A DNA stretch of 36,049 bases from NCBI GenBank assembly GCA_015069015.1, contig SVJK01000015.1:1-36049 (forward strand). Reading direction: 5' to 3'. The notes under the pieces are model-generated. The model had not been told where the DNA came from. It searched no databases and saw only the letters and a program-made list of their open reading frames with translations. Shown here piece after piece: positions 15,374 to 23,733 of the stretch (positions within the stretch are counted from its first letter, which is position 1; every line of letters begins with the position of its first letter). This stretch comes from Oscillospiraceae bacterium. GTDB lineage: Bacteria; Bacillota; Clostridia; UMGS1810. Position numbers and translations under genes: made by a program.

Positions 15374-16458
15374 AAAACACATTTGGACAAAGCGTTTCAG
15401 TCACACTTTTCGGTGAAAGCCACGGAGAGGAAATCGGCATTGTCATAGACGGACTAAGCCCCGGAATAGAAATTGATGAAGAATATATTGCCCAAAAACT
15501 TTCCCTTCGCCGGCCAAAAGGAAGAATTTCCACCGCAAGAAAAGAAACGGATCCTTTCAGAATTCTAAGCGGAGTGCATAATGGAATGACAACAGGAACC
15601 CCCATTTGCATCCTCATTCCAAACGGTGACACAAAATCAAAGGACTATTCTGCCCTTGAAAACCTTGCACGTCCCGGTCACGCAGATTATAGCGCCCAAT
15701 GTAAATATCACGGTTTTCAGGACAAACGCGGCGGAGGACATTTCAGCGGAAGAATAACCGCGCCTATAGTTGCCGCAGGAGCAATTGCTCTGAAAGTGCT
15801 TGAAAACAAAGGTATCTATATCGGCACTCACATAAAGGAATGTCACGGCATAAAAGACAGGGGTTTTGAAAACATTCTTTCAGACATAAAAGAACTTTCC
15901 AACATGGAATTCCCTGTGCTTTGTAAAGACAGCGGAGATAAAATTCACGAAGAGATTCTTCTTGCTGCAAACGACGGTGACAGCGTGGGCGGAATTTTAG
16001 AAACTGCAGTGTGGGGAATTCCTGCAGGGGTTGGCGAACCCTGGTTTGATTCCGTTGAAAGTGTTCTTTCTCACATTCTTTTCTCTGTACCCGCCATAAA
16101 AGGTGTGGAGTTTGGCATAGGATTTGACTTTGCCAAAAAAAGAGGCAGTGAGGCAAACGATAGTTTTAAAATGGAAAACGGAGATGTTGTGACAGTTACC
16201 AACAACAACGGAGGAATAAACGGCGGTATAACAAACGGAATGCCAATTATTTTTTCCTGTGTTGTAAAACCAACACCCTCCATATACAAACAACAAAAAA
16301 CAGTAGATTATATTAATAAAGAAGATGCAACCTTGAATTTGGGCGGCAGACACGATCCTGCCATAATTCACAGAGCGAGAATTGTAATAGATTCTGTCAC
16401 AGCACTTGCTCTTTGTGATATGCTTGCTCAAAGGTATGGCACAGATTGGTTGAGATAA
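15370..16458 (+). CDS. aroC: Chorismate synthase
   Basis: 362 aa. Converts EPSP to chorismate using reduced FMN. Motifs in order: FGESHGEEIGIVIDGLSPG, LSLRRPKGRISTARKETD, SGVHNGMTTGTPICILIPN, ARPGHADYSAQCKYHGFQDKRGGGHFSGR, GDSVGGILE, VEFGIGFDFAKKRGSEAND, NNNGGINGGITNGMPI and GRHDPAIIHRA. All expected FMN and substrate regions are present. It overlaps aroB by 4 bases and is separated from the fused aroEK gene by a single base. Secure call. Confidence 0.97.
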   Translation: MKNTFGQSVSVTLFGESHGEEIGIVIDGLSPGIEIDEEYIAQKLSLRRPKGRISTARKETDPFRILSGVHNGMTTGTPICILIPNGDTKSKDYSALENLARPGHADYSAQCKYHGFQDKRGGGHFSGRITAPIVAAGAIALKVLENKGIYIGTHIKECHGIKDRGFENILSDIKELSNMEFPVLCKDSGDKIHEEILLAANDGDSVGGILETAVWGIPAGVGEPWFDSVESVLSHILFSVPAIKGVEFGIGFDFAKKRGSEANDSFKMENGDVVTVTNNNGGINGGITNGMPIIFSCVVKPTPSIYKQQKTVDYINKEDATLNLGGRHDPAIIHRARIVIDSVTALALCDMLAQRYGTDWLR

Positions 16459-16459
16459 T

Positions 16460-17704
16460 ATGGAATACGGACTTATCGGTGAAAAACTGGGACACAGTTT
16501 TTCAAAGGAAATTCACGAAAAAATAGAAAATTATGAATATGTCTTAAAGGAAATAAAAAAAGAAGACCTTGAAATCTTTATGAAAGCAAAGGATTTCAAA
16601 GCCATCAATGTTACAATTCCCTATAAGGAAGCGGTTATGAAATACCTTGACGGCATAAGCGACAGTGCAAGAGAAATCGGTGCTGTGAATGTTATTGTAA
16701 ACAAAGACGGAAAACTCTATGGAGACAACACAGACTTTGCTGGAATGAAAGCCCTTATAGAAAAAGCGGGCATTTCTGTGTCAGGAAAAAAAGTTCTGAT
16801 ACTCGGTACTGGCGGAACATCAAAAACTGCCTTTGCCGTGGCAAAGAGTATGGATGCGTCCATTGTTTTAAAGGTCAGCAGGAAAAAAACAGACGGCAAT
16901 ATTACATATGAGGAAATGTATGAATCTTATACTGATGCCGAAGTGATTATAAATACAACCCCTTGCGGAATGTATCCAAATGCAGATGATGTGCCTGTAG
17001 ATATTGAAAAATTCCCTTGCCTTGAGGGAGTTATAGATGCCATATATAATCCACTTCGCACAAACCTTGTGTCCAATGCAATGAAAAAGGGGATAAAGGC
17101 AGAAGGCGGACTTTATATGCTTTGCGCTCAGGCGGTTTTTGCATCAGAAAAGTTTACGGGAAAAACCCTTCCCCAAGACACGACAAAAAAAGTCTATGGA
17201 GAAATTTATCCCAAAAAGCAGAATATTGTTTTAATCGGGATGCCTTCATCGGGCAAATCAACCGTTGGAAGACAACTTGCCAAAGAACTTGGTATGGAAT
17301 TTGCAGACACCGATGATATGATAGTGGAAAAGCACAAAATGCCAATTACGGAAATCTTTTCAGTTTATGGTGAAGATGTGTTCAGAAAATGGGAGGCAGA
17401 GTGTGTCCGGGAGATATCTTTAAAAAGCGGATATGTTATTGCCACCGGCGGAGGGGCAGTTTTGAGTGAAAAAAGCGTTCGGTTGCTCAAACAAAACGGC
17501 AGACTGTATTTTCTTGACCGTCCTTTGGAACTTCTCATACCAACATCGGACAGACCTCTTGCAAAAGACAGAGAAGCCATAGAAAAAAGATACAAAGAGC
17601 GCTATCCCATATACAAAAACGTGGCAGATGAAACAGTGAACAATGCATCTTCTGTCACAGAATGTGCAGAGAAGATTTTGAAACTTCATAGTAAAAATGT
17701 GTAA
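16460..17704 (+). CDS. aroE-aroK: Fused shikimate dehydrogenase / shikimate kinase
   Basis: 414 aa, one uninterrupted reading frame with two enzymes. Residues ~1-243 are shikimate dehydrogenase (3-dehydroshikimate + NADPH to shikimate): GEKLGHSFSKEIH, NVTIPYKE with catalytic Lys56, NTDF with Asp92, and the nucleotide loop LGTGGTSKTA at ~115-124. Residues ~254-414 are shikimate kinase: P-loop GMPSSGKST (260-268), DTDD, FRKWEAE, ATGGGAV and the lid SDRPL. The junction is short (TTKKVYGEIYPKKQN). The fusion joins consecutive pathway steps. It has no separate start for the kinase: no ribosome site or ATG is suitably placed at the junction. Confidence 0.95.
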   Translation: MEYGLIGEKLGHSFSKEIHEKIENYEYVLKEIKKEDLEIFMKAKDFKAINVTIPYKEAVMKYLDGISDSAREIGAVNVIVNKDGKLYGDNTDFAGMKALIEKAGISVSGKKVLILGTGGTSKTAFAVAKSMDASIVLKVSRKKTDGNITYEEMYESYTDAEVIINTTPCGMYPNADDVPVDIEKFPCLEGVIDAIYNPLRTNLVSNAMKKGIKAEGGLYMLCAQAVFASEKFTGKTLPQDTTKKVYGEIYPKKQNIVLIGMPSSGKSTVGRQLAKELGMEFADTDDMIVEKHKMPITEIFSVYGEDVFRKWEAECVREISLKSGYVIATGGGAVLSEKSVRLLKQNGRLYFLDRPLELLIPTSDRPLAKDREAIEKRYKERYPIYKNVADETVNNASSVTECAEKILKLHSKNV

Positions 17705-17723
17705 TCGGAGGTGACATAAGCAG

Positions 17724-18941
17724 ATGAGAGTAAAAATTGAAAAATCAAAAGCAACAGGCATAGTAAAAGCACCGCCGTCAAAAAGTATGTCACACCGTAT
17801 GCTCATATGTTCGGGACTTTGCGAGGGGGAAAGCGTTGTGAGAGGGATTTCTTTTTCGGAAGATGTGCTTGCAACTCTTGACTGCCTTGAATCCCTCGGA
17901 GCAAAGTATCGCATTGACGGGGATTGTGTATATATCAAAGGTATAAATCCTTTTGACATAAAAAAAGATGTGGACTTATTCTGCCGTGAAAGCGGAAGTA
18001 CAATGAGGTTTTTTGTTCCCATTTGTCTCACCGGCAAAAGAAAAAGCAAACTATACGGAAGCAGAACACTTCTGAAAAGACCTATGAGTGTTTACGAAGA
18101 TATTTGCCGCGAGCAGGAACTTGGATTTGAATGTTTTGACGATCACATGGAAATCAGCGGCAAACTGAAATCCGGAAACTATAAGGTGAAAGGGAACATA
18201 AGCAGTCAGTTCATAAGCGGACTTTTGTTTATAATGCCCCTTCTTGATGGAGACAGTACCATAAATATAACTCCGCCGATTGAAAGTTCGTCATATATCA
18301 ATCTGACAATTGATGCCCTTAAAACATTCGGAGTGGAGGTTGTATGGTCTGATGAACGCACCCTCTATATAAAAGGAAATCAGAGGTATAAAACATCTGA
18401 CGTTACAGTTGAGGGGGATTATTCCAACAGTGCTTTTTTCGCATCACTATCCTATCTTGGTTCTGATGTGAAAGTTGTGGGACTAAATCCCGAAAGTTTG
18501 CAGGGAGATAAAGTCTATGATAAGTATTTTGATATGCTTAGCCGTGGAACTCCAACAATTCACATATCTGACTGCCCGGATCTCGGCCCTGTTCTTTTTG
18601 CTTTGGCAGCCTGCAAAAACGGTGCAATATTCACAGGTACCGCAAGGCTTAAGATAAAAGAAAGCGACAGAGCAAAAGCCATGGCAACAGAACTTGAAAA
18701 ATTCGGGATTTCGGTCAGAGTGGATGAAGATTCCGTTGTGGTATATCCGGGAGATTTTTATCCTCCGAAAGAGGCACTTTGCGGACACAATGACCACAGA
18801 ATTGTAATGTCTCTTGCGGTGATGCTTACCACCTGCGGCGGCACAATTGAGGGAAGCGAAGCCGTATCAAAAAGTTTCCCCGATTTTTTTGACATATTAG
18901 AAAAAACAGGAATTAAGGTGACACAGTATGCAGATAATTAA
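17724..18941 (+). CDS. aroA: 3-phosphoshikimate 1-carboxyvinyltransferase (EPSP synthase)
   Basis: 405 aa. Joins shikimate-3-phosphate and PEP to give EPSP, the target step of glyphosate. Motifs: APPSKSMSHRMLICSGLCEGES, CRESGSTMRFFVPICL, LLKRPMSVYEDICRE, ISSQFISGLLF, VEGDYSNSAFF, LKIKESDRAKAMATELEKFG and CGHNDHRIVMSLAVM. The PEP-binding region reads ESGSTMRFF where the E. coli enzyme has GNAGTAMRPL; this divergent form resembles class II or other Gram-positive enzymes rather than class I. Start after CGGAGGTGA, 19 bases beyond the aroEK stop. The last 14 bases overlap tyrA. Confidence 0.96.
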   Translation: MRVKIEKSKATGIVKAPPSKSMSHRMLICSGLCEGESVVRGISFSEDVLATLDCLESLGAKYRIDGDCVYIKGINPFDIKKDVDLFCRESGSTMRFFVPICLTGKRKSKLYGSRTLLKRPMSVYEDICREQELGFECFDDHMEISGKLKSGNYKVKGNISSQFISGLLFIMPLLDGDSTINITPPIESSSYINLTIDALKTFGVEVVWSDERTLYIKGNQRYKTSDVTVEGDYSNSAFFASLSYLGSDVKVVGLNPESLQGDKVYDKYFDMLSRGTPTIHISDCPDLGPVLFALAACKNGAIFTGTARLKIKESDRAKAMATELEKFGISVRVDEDSVVVYPGDFYPPKEALCGHNDHRIVMSLAVMLTTCGGTIEGSEAVSKSFPDFFDILEKTGIKVTQYADN

Positions 18942-19785
18942 CAAAGAAATAAGAATATTAATTGTCGGTCTTGGACTCATTGGCGGAAGTTATGCAAAAG
19001 CCCTTAAGAAAAAAGGTTTTTATGTCACAGCCATAAACAATGATCCCTCAGCCATAGATTATGCCCTGAAAGAAAAAATCATAGACGAAGGGTATTCATA
19101 TGTTAATGAAGATGCAGTTAAATCATGTACCATTGCAATCTTTGCCCTTTATCCGAAAGTGTTTACCCAATGGATAAAAGAATACGGACATCTTTTTTCT
19201 GAAGGCACACTCATAACCGATGTAACAGGTGTCAAGGAATGTATTGTTGATGAAATTCAGAGTCTTTTAAAACCCGGTGTTGAATTTATAGCCGCTCATC
19301 CCATGGCAGGAAAAGAAGTTTATGGTGTTGAAAACAGCGATGATAAAATATTTGAAGGTGCAAACTATATTGTTGTACCCACAGAAAAAAACACCCCCGA
19401 GGCAATAGAAATTTGCAAAGACCTTGGTTTGGTTATGGGATTTAACAAAGTTTCTGTCCTTTCACCAAAAGAACACGACGAAATGATAGGCTTTGTGTCT
19501 CAACTAACCCACTGCATTGCGGTAGGACTTATGACCTGTTCTGATAACGAACATCTTGTGGATTATACAGGGGATTCATTCAGAGATTTAACAAGAATTG
19601 CCAGAATAAACGAAAATATGTGGTCAGAACTTTTTATGCTCAATAAGGATGCTCTCCTTGAGCAATTTGAAAGATTTATAGACGAGTGCAACACCCTTAA
19701 AAGTATGATATCCAACGAGGATACAGAAGGTTTAAAAGAAAAAATGCGCCTTTCCACAAAAAGAAGGGCACTGTTTGATAAATAA
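18928..19785 (+). CDS. tyrA: Prephenate dehydrogenase
   Basis: 285 aa. Oxidatively decarboxylates prephenate to 4-hydroxyphenylpyruvate for tyrosine synthesis. N-terminal Rossmann fold with ILIVGLGLIGGSYAKAL; then TDVTGVKE, AAHPMAGKEVYGVENSD, SQLTHCIAVGL (with the catalytic His region) and GDSFRDLTRIARINENMW. It has no fused chorismate mutase and no C-terminal ACT domain, which some Firmicutes TyrA proteins carry, so feedback control by tyrosine would have to act elsewhere. The start overlaps aroA by 14 bases in another frame. Confidence 0.95.
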   Translation: MQIINKEIRILIVGLGLIGGSYAKALKKKGFYVTAINNDPSAIDYALKEKIIDEGYSYVNEDAVKSCTIAIFALYPKVFTQWIKEYGHLFSEGTLITDVTGVKECIVDEIQSLLKPGVEFIAAHPMAGKEVYGVENSDDKIFEGANYIVVPTEKNTPEAIEICKDLGLVMGFNKVSVLSPKEHDEMIGFVSQLTHCIAVGLMTCSDNEHLVDYTGDSFRDLTRIARINENMWSELFMLNKDALLEQFERFIDECNTLKSMISNEDTEGLKEKMRLSTKRRALFDK

Positions 19786-19809
19786 GTATTATGAAAGAAG
19801 GAAAATACA

Positions 19810-20838
19810 ATGAATATGATTTTTGAAAGAAAACTTCCCATCCCTCAGGAGGTTAAGGAAATGTATCCCGTATCAGAGGATATAAAAAACCTTATAGCAG
19901 AAAGAGACAGAGAAATCGCAGACATTTTCACAGGAAAATCAGAAAAAATCGTTCTCATCATCGGACCTTGTTCTGCTGATAACGAGGATAGCGTAATAGA
20001 TTATATTTCAAGACTCAGAACTATTCAGGATAAGGTTTCAGATAAGATTTTCATAATTCCCAGAATCTACACCAACAAACCCCGTACAACAGGCGACGGC
20101 TACAAGGGAATGCTTCATCAGCCCGACCCCAACGAAAAACCCGATATGTTTAAAGGCATTGTTGCCATAAGGGAACTTCATATGAGAGCCCTTCGTGAAA
20201 CAGGATTTTCATGTGCAGATGAAATGCTCTATCCTGAAAACTACAGATACTTAAATGATATTTTAGCATACGTTGCAATCGGTGCACGCTCTGTGGAAAA
20301 TCAGCAGCACCGCCTTACCGCAAGCGGACTTGACATTCCCGTGGGAATGAAAAACCCCACAGGCGGCGACCTTTCGGTTATGATGAATGCCATAACTGCC
20401 GCACAGCATAAGCATACCTTCATATACCGCGGCTGGGAAGTTCATTCTCAAGGCAACCCCCTTGCTCACGCAATCTTAAGAGGTTATGTCAACAAACACG
20501 GTCAGAGTCTTCCCAACTATCACTATGAAGACCTCATTTCCCTTTGTGAACTCTACGATAATTCCAATCTTGCAAATCCTGCAGTTATCATTGATACCAA
20601 CCACGCAAACTCAGGAAAGAAATACGATCAGCAAAGTCGCATCGCAAAAGATGTAATGCACAGTTGCCGTCACGATGAAAGAATCAAGAAAATGGTTAAA
20701 GGATTTATGATAGAAAGTTATATTGAAGACGGAGCGCAGAAAATCGGCGAGTGCATCTGGGGAAAATCCATCACAGATCCTTGTCTTGGATGGGAAAAGA
20801 CAGAAAAATTAATATATGATCTTGCAGAACTCGTATGA
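19810..20838 (+). CDS. 3-deoxy-7-phosphoheptulonate (DAHP) synthase, AroFGH type
   Basis: 342 aa. First step of the pathway: PEP + erythrose-4-phosphate to DAHP, metal-dependent. Motifs LIIGPCSADNEDS, YTNKPRTTGDGYKG, GARSVENQQHR, VGMKNPTGGD, DTNHANSGKKYDQQ and GFMIESYIEDGAQ identify the type I-alpha (AroF/G/H-like) class with its N-terminal extension, which carries inhibitor sites in E. coli. Many Firmicutes use the AroA(I-beta) form instead. Which amino acid inhibits this enzyme cannot be read with confidence, so no F/G/H letter is given. Last gene of the operon, 24 bases after tyrA; the trimer repeat begins at its stop codon. Confidence 0.95.
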   Translation: MNMIFERKLPIPQEVKEMYPVSEDIKNLIAERDREIADIFTGKSEKIVLIIGPCSADNEDSVIDYISRLRTIQDKVSDKIFIIPRIYTNKPRTTGDGYKGMLHQPDPNEKPDMFKGIVAIRELHMRALRETGFSCADEMLYPENYRYLNDILAYVAIGARSVENQQHRLTASGLDIPVGMKNPTGGDLSVMMNAITAAQHKHTFIYRGWEVHSQGNPLAHAILRGYVNKHGQSLPNYHYEDLISLCELYDNSNLANPAVIIDTNHANSGKKYDQQSRIAKDVMHSCRHDERIKKMVKGFMIESYIEDGAQKIGECIWGKSITDPCLGWEKTEKLIYDLAELV

Positions 20839-20983
20839 TTTTGGGATGTAAAAAAAGTCCATAATTGATTAATCTCACCTCAGGCGTACCTTTGTACGCC
20901 TTCGGGCTGTCGTGCCACCCGTGAATGTTTCCCGGGTGGCATTCGATTTCTCAATTCTGAATCATTTTTTCCTATCCCAAAAT
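20838..20983. repeat. Structured repeat, copy A (complete terminal inverted repeats)
   Basis: A 146-base element beginning on the last base of the DAHP synthase stop. Ends ATTTTGGGAT (20838-20847) and ATCCCAAAAT (20974-20983) are perfect inverted repeats, followed inward by A7/T6 runs and AATTGA/TCAATT (20863-20868/20951-20956). Inside are two perfect hairpins: AGGCGTAC-CTTT-GTACGCCT (20882-20901) and GCCACCCG/CGGGTGGC (20914-20921/20933-20940). No coding capacity. The same fold is seen in the diverged element at 996-1263. Confidence 0.85.
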
Positions 20984-21000
20984 AGGGAACGCGATTTAAC

Positions 21001-21136
21001 GTAAAAAAGTCCATAATTGATTAATCTCACCTCAGGCGTACCTTTGTACGCCTTCGCTCTGTCGTGCCACCCGTGAATGTTTCCCAGGGTGGCATTCGAT
21101 TTCTCAATTCTGAATCATTTTTTCCTATCCCAAAAT
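21001..21136. repeat. Structured repeat, copy B
   Basis: Near-identical to copy A with period 152, but it lacks the outer left ATTTTGGGAT, replaced by AGGGAACGCGATTTAAC. Differences from A: CTTCGCTCTG for CTTCGGGCTG in the inter-hairpin loop, and an A inserted in the second hairpin loop (TTTCCCAGGGTGGC), which shortens the stem to 7 bp. Confidence 0.85.
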
Positions 21137-21153
21137 AGGGAACGCGATTTAAC

Positions 21154-21289
21154 ATAAAAAAAGTCCATAATTGATTAATCTCACCTCAGGCGTACCTTTG
21201 TACGCCTTCGCTCTGTCGTGCCACCCGTGAATGTTTCCCGGGTGGCATTCGATTTCTCAATTCTGGATCATTTTTTCCTATCCCAAAAT
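21154..21289. repeat. Structured repeat, copy C
   Basis: Third tandem copy, 155 bases after B, with the same AGGGAACGCGATTTAAC joiner. It has the CTTCGCTCTG loop of B but the intact 8-bp CCCG/CGGG stem of A, and a single change in CTGGATCA near its end. It stops 11 bases before the stop codon of the minus-strand gene at 21301. Confidence 0.85.
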
Positions 21290-21300
21290 AGGGCGGCAGT

Positions 21301-21579
21301 TTATCGTCTGAATAATCCTTTAACAGCCCCAAAAACTATCCCAACCAGTGAAATCAATAAAACACTTCCGAGAGAATATCCGAAAAGTCCTAAAGAAAAA
21401 GAGGCTGATTTGCAGATTGCAATAATGTTTCCGAGTGTGAGCAAGGTTATGAGAAAGATGAGTTCTGCGTTTTCTTTTCTCACTTTCTTTCTTGTTTTCG
21501 TAATGCTTTTAAGTGCGGGAACATCTTTGTTGCACACTCCGTATGGTCTCATGTAAGGAATTGTATGTACGTTTGTCAT
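21301..21579 (-). CDS. Small membrane protein, two helices, unknown function
   Basis: 92 aa from the ATG at 21579, preceded by GAAGGAGG at good spacing; the longer reading to 21720 has no ribosome site. The N-terminal ~45 residues are soluble and basic (MTNVHTIPYMRPYGVCNKDVPALKSITKTRKKVRKENAE). Two hydrophobic helices follow (~44-60, LIFLITLLTLGNIIAIC, and ~65-86, LGLFGYSLGSVLLISLVGIVFGAV), then a short basic end GLFRR. No family was recognised. It is a monocistronic gene, divergent from dapA; the 3' end abuts the repeat trimer. The ribosome site and codon use suggest a real gene. Confidence 0.7.
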   Translation of the reverse strand: MTNVHTIPYMRPYGVCNKDVPALKSITKTRKKVRKENAELIFLITLLTLGNIIAICKSASFSLGLFGYSLGSVLLISLVGIVFGAVKGLFRR

Positions 21580-21635
21580 GGTATTTTCCTCCTTCGGGAA
21601 TTTTATCTTTTGATTTATATAGATAATAACAAACG

Positions 21636-21659
21636 ATGTGTCCCATAAAAAGGACACAT
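21636..21659. promoter_or_regulatory. Inverted repeat between the small membrane gene and dapA
   Basis: ATGTGTCC (21636-21643) and GGACACAT (21652-21659), 8 bases apart, lying 57 bases before the small membrane protein start on the minus strand. Likely a regulator binding site for that gene; the regulator is unknown. Confidence 0.4.
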
Positions 21660-21699
21660 TGTGAAATTGATTCCCATAATTCAAAAACACCGAAATCTC

Positions 21700-21728
21700 T
21701 TTACAAATTGCGCCTGACAAGGTATAAT
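21700..21728 (+). promoter_or_regulatory. Sigma-A promoter of dapA
   Basis: TTTACA (21700-21705), a 17-base spacer and TATAAT (21723-21728). The leader is about 60 bases, too short for a lysine riboswitch. Confidence 0.75.
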
Positions 21729-21794
21729 ATTATCAAGAAATGTCATTTGAGAAACCCGACATAAATATAATTAACTTGTAAGGGGGCATTTTGT

Positions 21795-22682
21795 ATGAAA
21801 AAAACAATTTTTAAAGGTTCTGCAACTGCACTTGTAACACCAATAAATGAAAAAGGCGTAAATTTTGATGCACTTGAAAAAATGATAGAATTTCAGATTG
21901 CACAAAATACAGATGCGCTTGTTATTTGCGGAACAACCGGTGAAGCACCCACTTTGGAAGATAGTGAGCATCTCGATGCAATTGAGTGCGCAGTGAGTGC
22001 TTCAAAGGGCAGAATCCCTGTTATTGCAGGAACCGGCAGCAACAACACCGCCCACGCAATAATGATGAATAAGGAAGCACAAAAAAGAGGTGCAGACGCT
22101 CTTTTATGGGTAGCACCGTATTATAACAAAAGCACACAAAGAGGTCTTGTGAAACACTATCAATCACTTGCCGCATCAACCGACCTTCCTGCCATACTCT
22201 ATAACGTACCCTCGCGTACAGGCTCTGATATAAAGGCGGAAACCGTTGAGGAGCTTTCAAAGGTTGAAAACATTGTTGCCATAAAGGAAGCAAGCGGAGA
22301 TGTTGCAAGAAGTGTGGATATCATTGCAAGATGCGGTGAAAATATTGATGTATATTCAGGAAACGATGACATAATTGTTCCCATGATGAGCGTTGGTGCA
22401 AAAGGTGTCATATCCGTTCTTTCAAATGTAGTACCCAAAGACACCCACGAAATGTGTATGCATTGTCTAAACGGTGACTATGAAAAAGCAACTAAACTTC
22501 AACTCAAATATTTCACTCTTGTGAAAGCACTCTTTTGCGAAGTGAATCCCATTCCCGTAAAGACTGCCATGAATCTTATGGGCTTTGATGCAGGAATTTT
22601 AAGACTTCCTCTTTATGAAATGGAAGAAAAGAATTTCAATTTACTAAAAGAAATTATGAAAAGTCACGGACTTATAAAATAA
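21795..22682 (+). CDS. dapA: 4-hydroxy-tetrahydrodipicolinate synthase
   Basis: 295 aa. Condenses pyruvate with aspartate semialdehyde, the first committed step to lysine, diaminopimelate and, in spore formers, dipicolinate. TIM-barrel family signatures: GTTGEAPTL (residues 46-54), YNVPSRTG with Tyr136, and AIKEASGD with the Schiff-base Lys164. AAGGGGG lies 8 bases before the ATG. Alone, with its own promoter and a shared convergent terminator with holA. Some family members act on other 2-keto acids, but the motif set here is that of DapA. Confidence 0.93.
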   Translation: MKKTIFKGSATALVTPINEKGVNFDALEKMIEFQIAQNTDALVICGTTGEAPTLEDSEHLDAIECAVSASKGRIPVIAGTGSNNTAHAIMMNKEAQKRGADALLWVAPYYNKSTQRGLVKHYQSLAASTDLPAILYNVPSRTGSDIKAETVEELSKVENIVAIKEASGDVARSVDIIARCGENIDVYSGNDDIIVPMMSVGAKGVISVLSNVVPKDTHEMCMHCLNGDYEKATKLQLKYFTLVKALFCEVNPIPVKTAMNLMGFDAGILRLPLYEMEEKNFNLLKEIMKSHGLIK

Positions 22683-22694
22683 TACTTAGAAATT

Positions 22695-22739
22695 AAAGGG
22701 AATGTAAATTAATTTGGCAAATTAATTTACATTCCCTTT
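22695..22739. terminator. Bidirectional terminator between dapA and holA
   Basis: A perfect 21-bp stem (22695-22715 with 22719-22739) and a 3-base GGC loop, with A/T runs at both bases. The core TGTAAATTAATTTG is shared with the terminator at 1264-1298. Confidence 0.9.
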
Positions 22740-22742
22740 TTG

Positions 22743-23729
22743 TTATATTATATTCGCAATAAGTACATCAAGTGCCGCCCAGGCATCTGAAAGTCCGCTT
22801 TTTATTCTGTGGTCTGTATCGGCAGATAATTCCAAAATCTTATTCACCTTTTCAAGATTTGTTTTGTCTGCCTGCCTTTGCCACATCTTCACCAGAAAAT
22901 CCCTTTCGCCAAACTCTCTTGCAATCACAGATGCGGGAGTTCCTTTTGGAAACAGCAAAACCTTTTTCAGTTGGTTGAACTTTGCAAAAACCGCACCGTT
23001 TATGGCGATTGGTTCTTCCTTCAAAAGTTTCAATGCACCATAAAGTTCTCCGCCTTTTTTTGCATCCTTATCCAAAAATGCGTCAAGCATTTCAAAGACT
23101 TTGCTTTCAACCATTTTGCATGAACATATGTCGATGTCTTCTTCCGTTATAACTTTTTTTGCACTACAGTATGAAGCAAGTTTTTCAATTTCGTTTTTCA
23201 GCATATACATAGATGTACCGCAACAGTCTATAAGATATTTTGCCGCATCTTTTGAAATTCCTGCGCCTTTGCTTTTAGCATATCTTTCAATCCAGTTAAT
23301 GAGGTCAACTTCTTTTTGAAAAGGGAATTCATCAACGCAGTAATGCTCCGAGACATACTTGAAAAGGGCACTTCTTTTGTCAATATTGGTTTCGGAAAAA
23401 ATAATTACTGCATAATCGGGAACATCTGAAAAGATGCTTTTCCAGTCCTCTCTCACAGATTCTGTGCACTTATAGAAAATGTCGCTGTCTTTTATAAAGA
23501 TAACCTTTTTTTCGCTCATACAAGGGTATGATGAAAGAAACATGGCAACATCCTCTGTGTCGGGCTTGTCCATGGTATATTCCTTGTAGTTGAAATCGGC
23601 AAGGTCAGGGTCTAAAAGTTTTTCTGTCAGAGCCTTTTTGTAATAATCTCTCAAAAACGCCTCTTCGCCGTATAAAAGATAGACACTTTTATATTCGCCG
23701 CTTTTCATATCTTCCTTGATTTTAAGCAT
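22743..23729 (-). CDS. holA: DNA polymerase III, delta subunit
   Basis: 328 aa. The delta subunit of the clamp loader opens the beta sliding clamp during replication. The N-terminal SVYLLYGEEAFLRDYYKKAL, the central WIERYAKSKGAGISKDAAKYLIDCCGTSMYMLKNEIEKLASYC and the C-terminal GAVFAKFNQLKKVLL...MWQRQADKTNLEKVNKILELSADTDHRIKSGLSDAWAALDVLI match HolA/YqeN of Firmicutes. It has a degenerate AAA+ fold without a Walker A motif, as expected for delta. It starts 4 bases after the comEC stop; the comEC-holA order is common in Firmicutes. Confidence 0.93.
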   Translation of the reverse strand: MLKIKEDMKSGEYKSVYLLYGEEAFLRDYYKKALTEKLLDPDLADFNYKEYTMDKPDTEDVAMFLSSYPCMSEKKVIFIKDSDIFYKCTESVREDWKSIFSDVPDYAVIIFSETNIDKRSALFKYVSEHYCVDEFPFQKEVDLINWIERYAKSKGAGISKDAAKYLIDCCGTSMYMLKNEIEKLASYCSAKKVITEEDIDICSCKMVESKVFEMLDAFLDKDAKKGGELYGALKLLKEEPIAINGAVFAKFNQLKKVLLFPKGTPASVIAREFGERDFLVKMWQRQADKTNLEKVNKILELSADTDHRIKSGLSDAWAALDVLIANII

Positions 23730-23733
23730 ATTT

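Noticed and set aside
17420-18049. 209-aa minus-strand ORF across the aroEK/aroA junction
   Set aside because: Antisense to two clearly identified enzymes.
20940-20956. tRNA-like T-loop (ATTCGATTTC) in the repeats, i.e. tRNA-derived element
   Set aside because: No cloverleaf can be drawn around it; no acceptor stem or anticodon arm at the right distances.
20838-21289. CRISPR array
   Set aside because: The repeated unit is ~150 bases with no short-repeat/unique-spacer pattern, and no cas genes are near.
21729-21794. Lysine riboswitch before dapA
   Set aside because: The leader is ~60 bases; a lysine riboswitch needs ~170 and no conserved core is seen.
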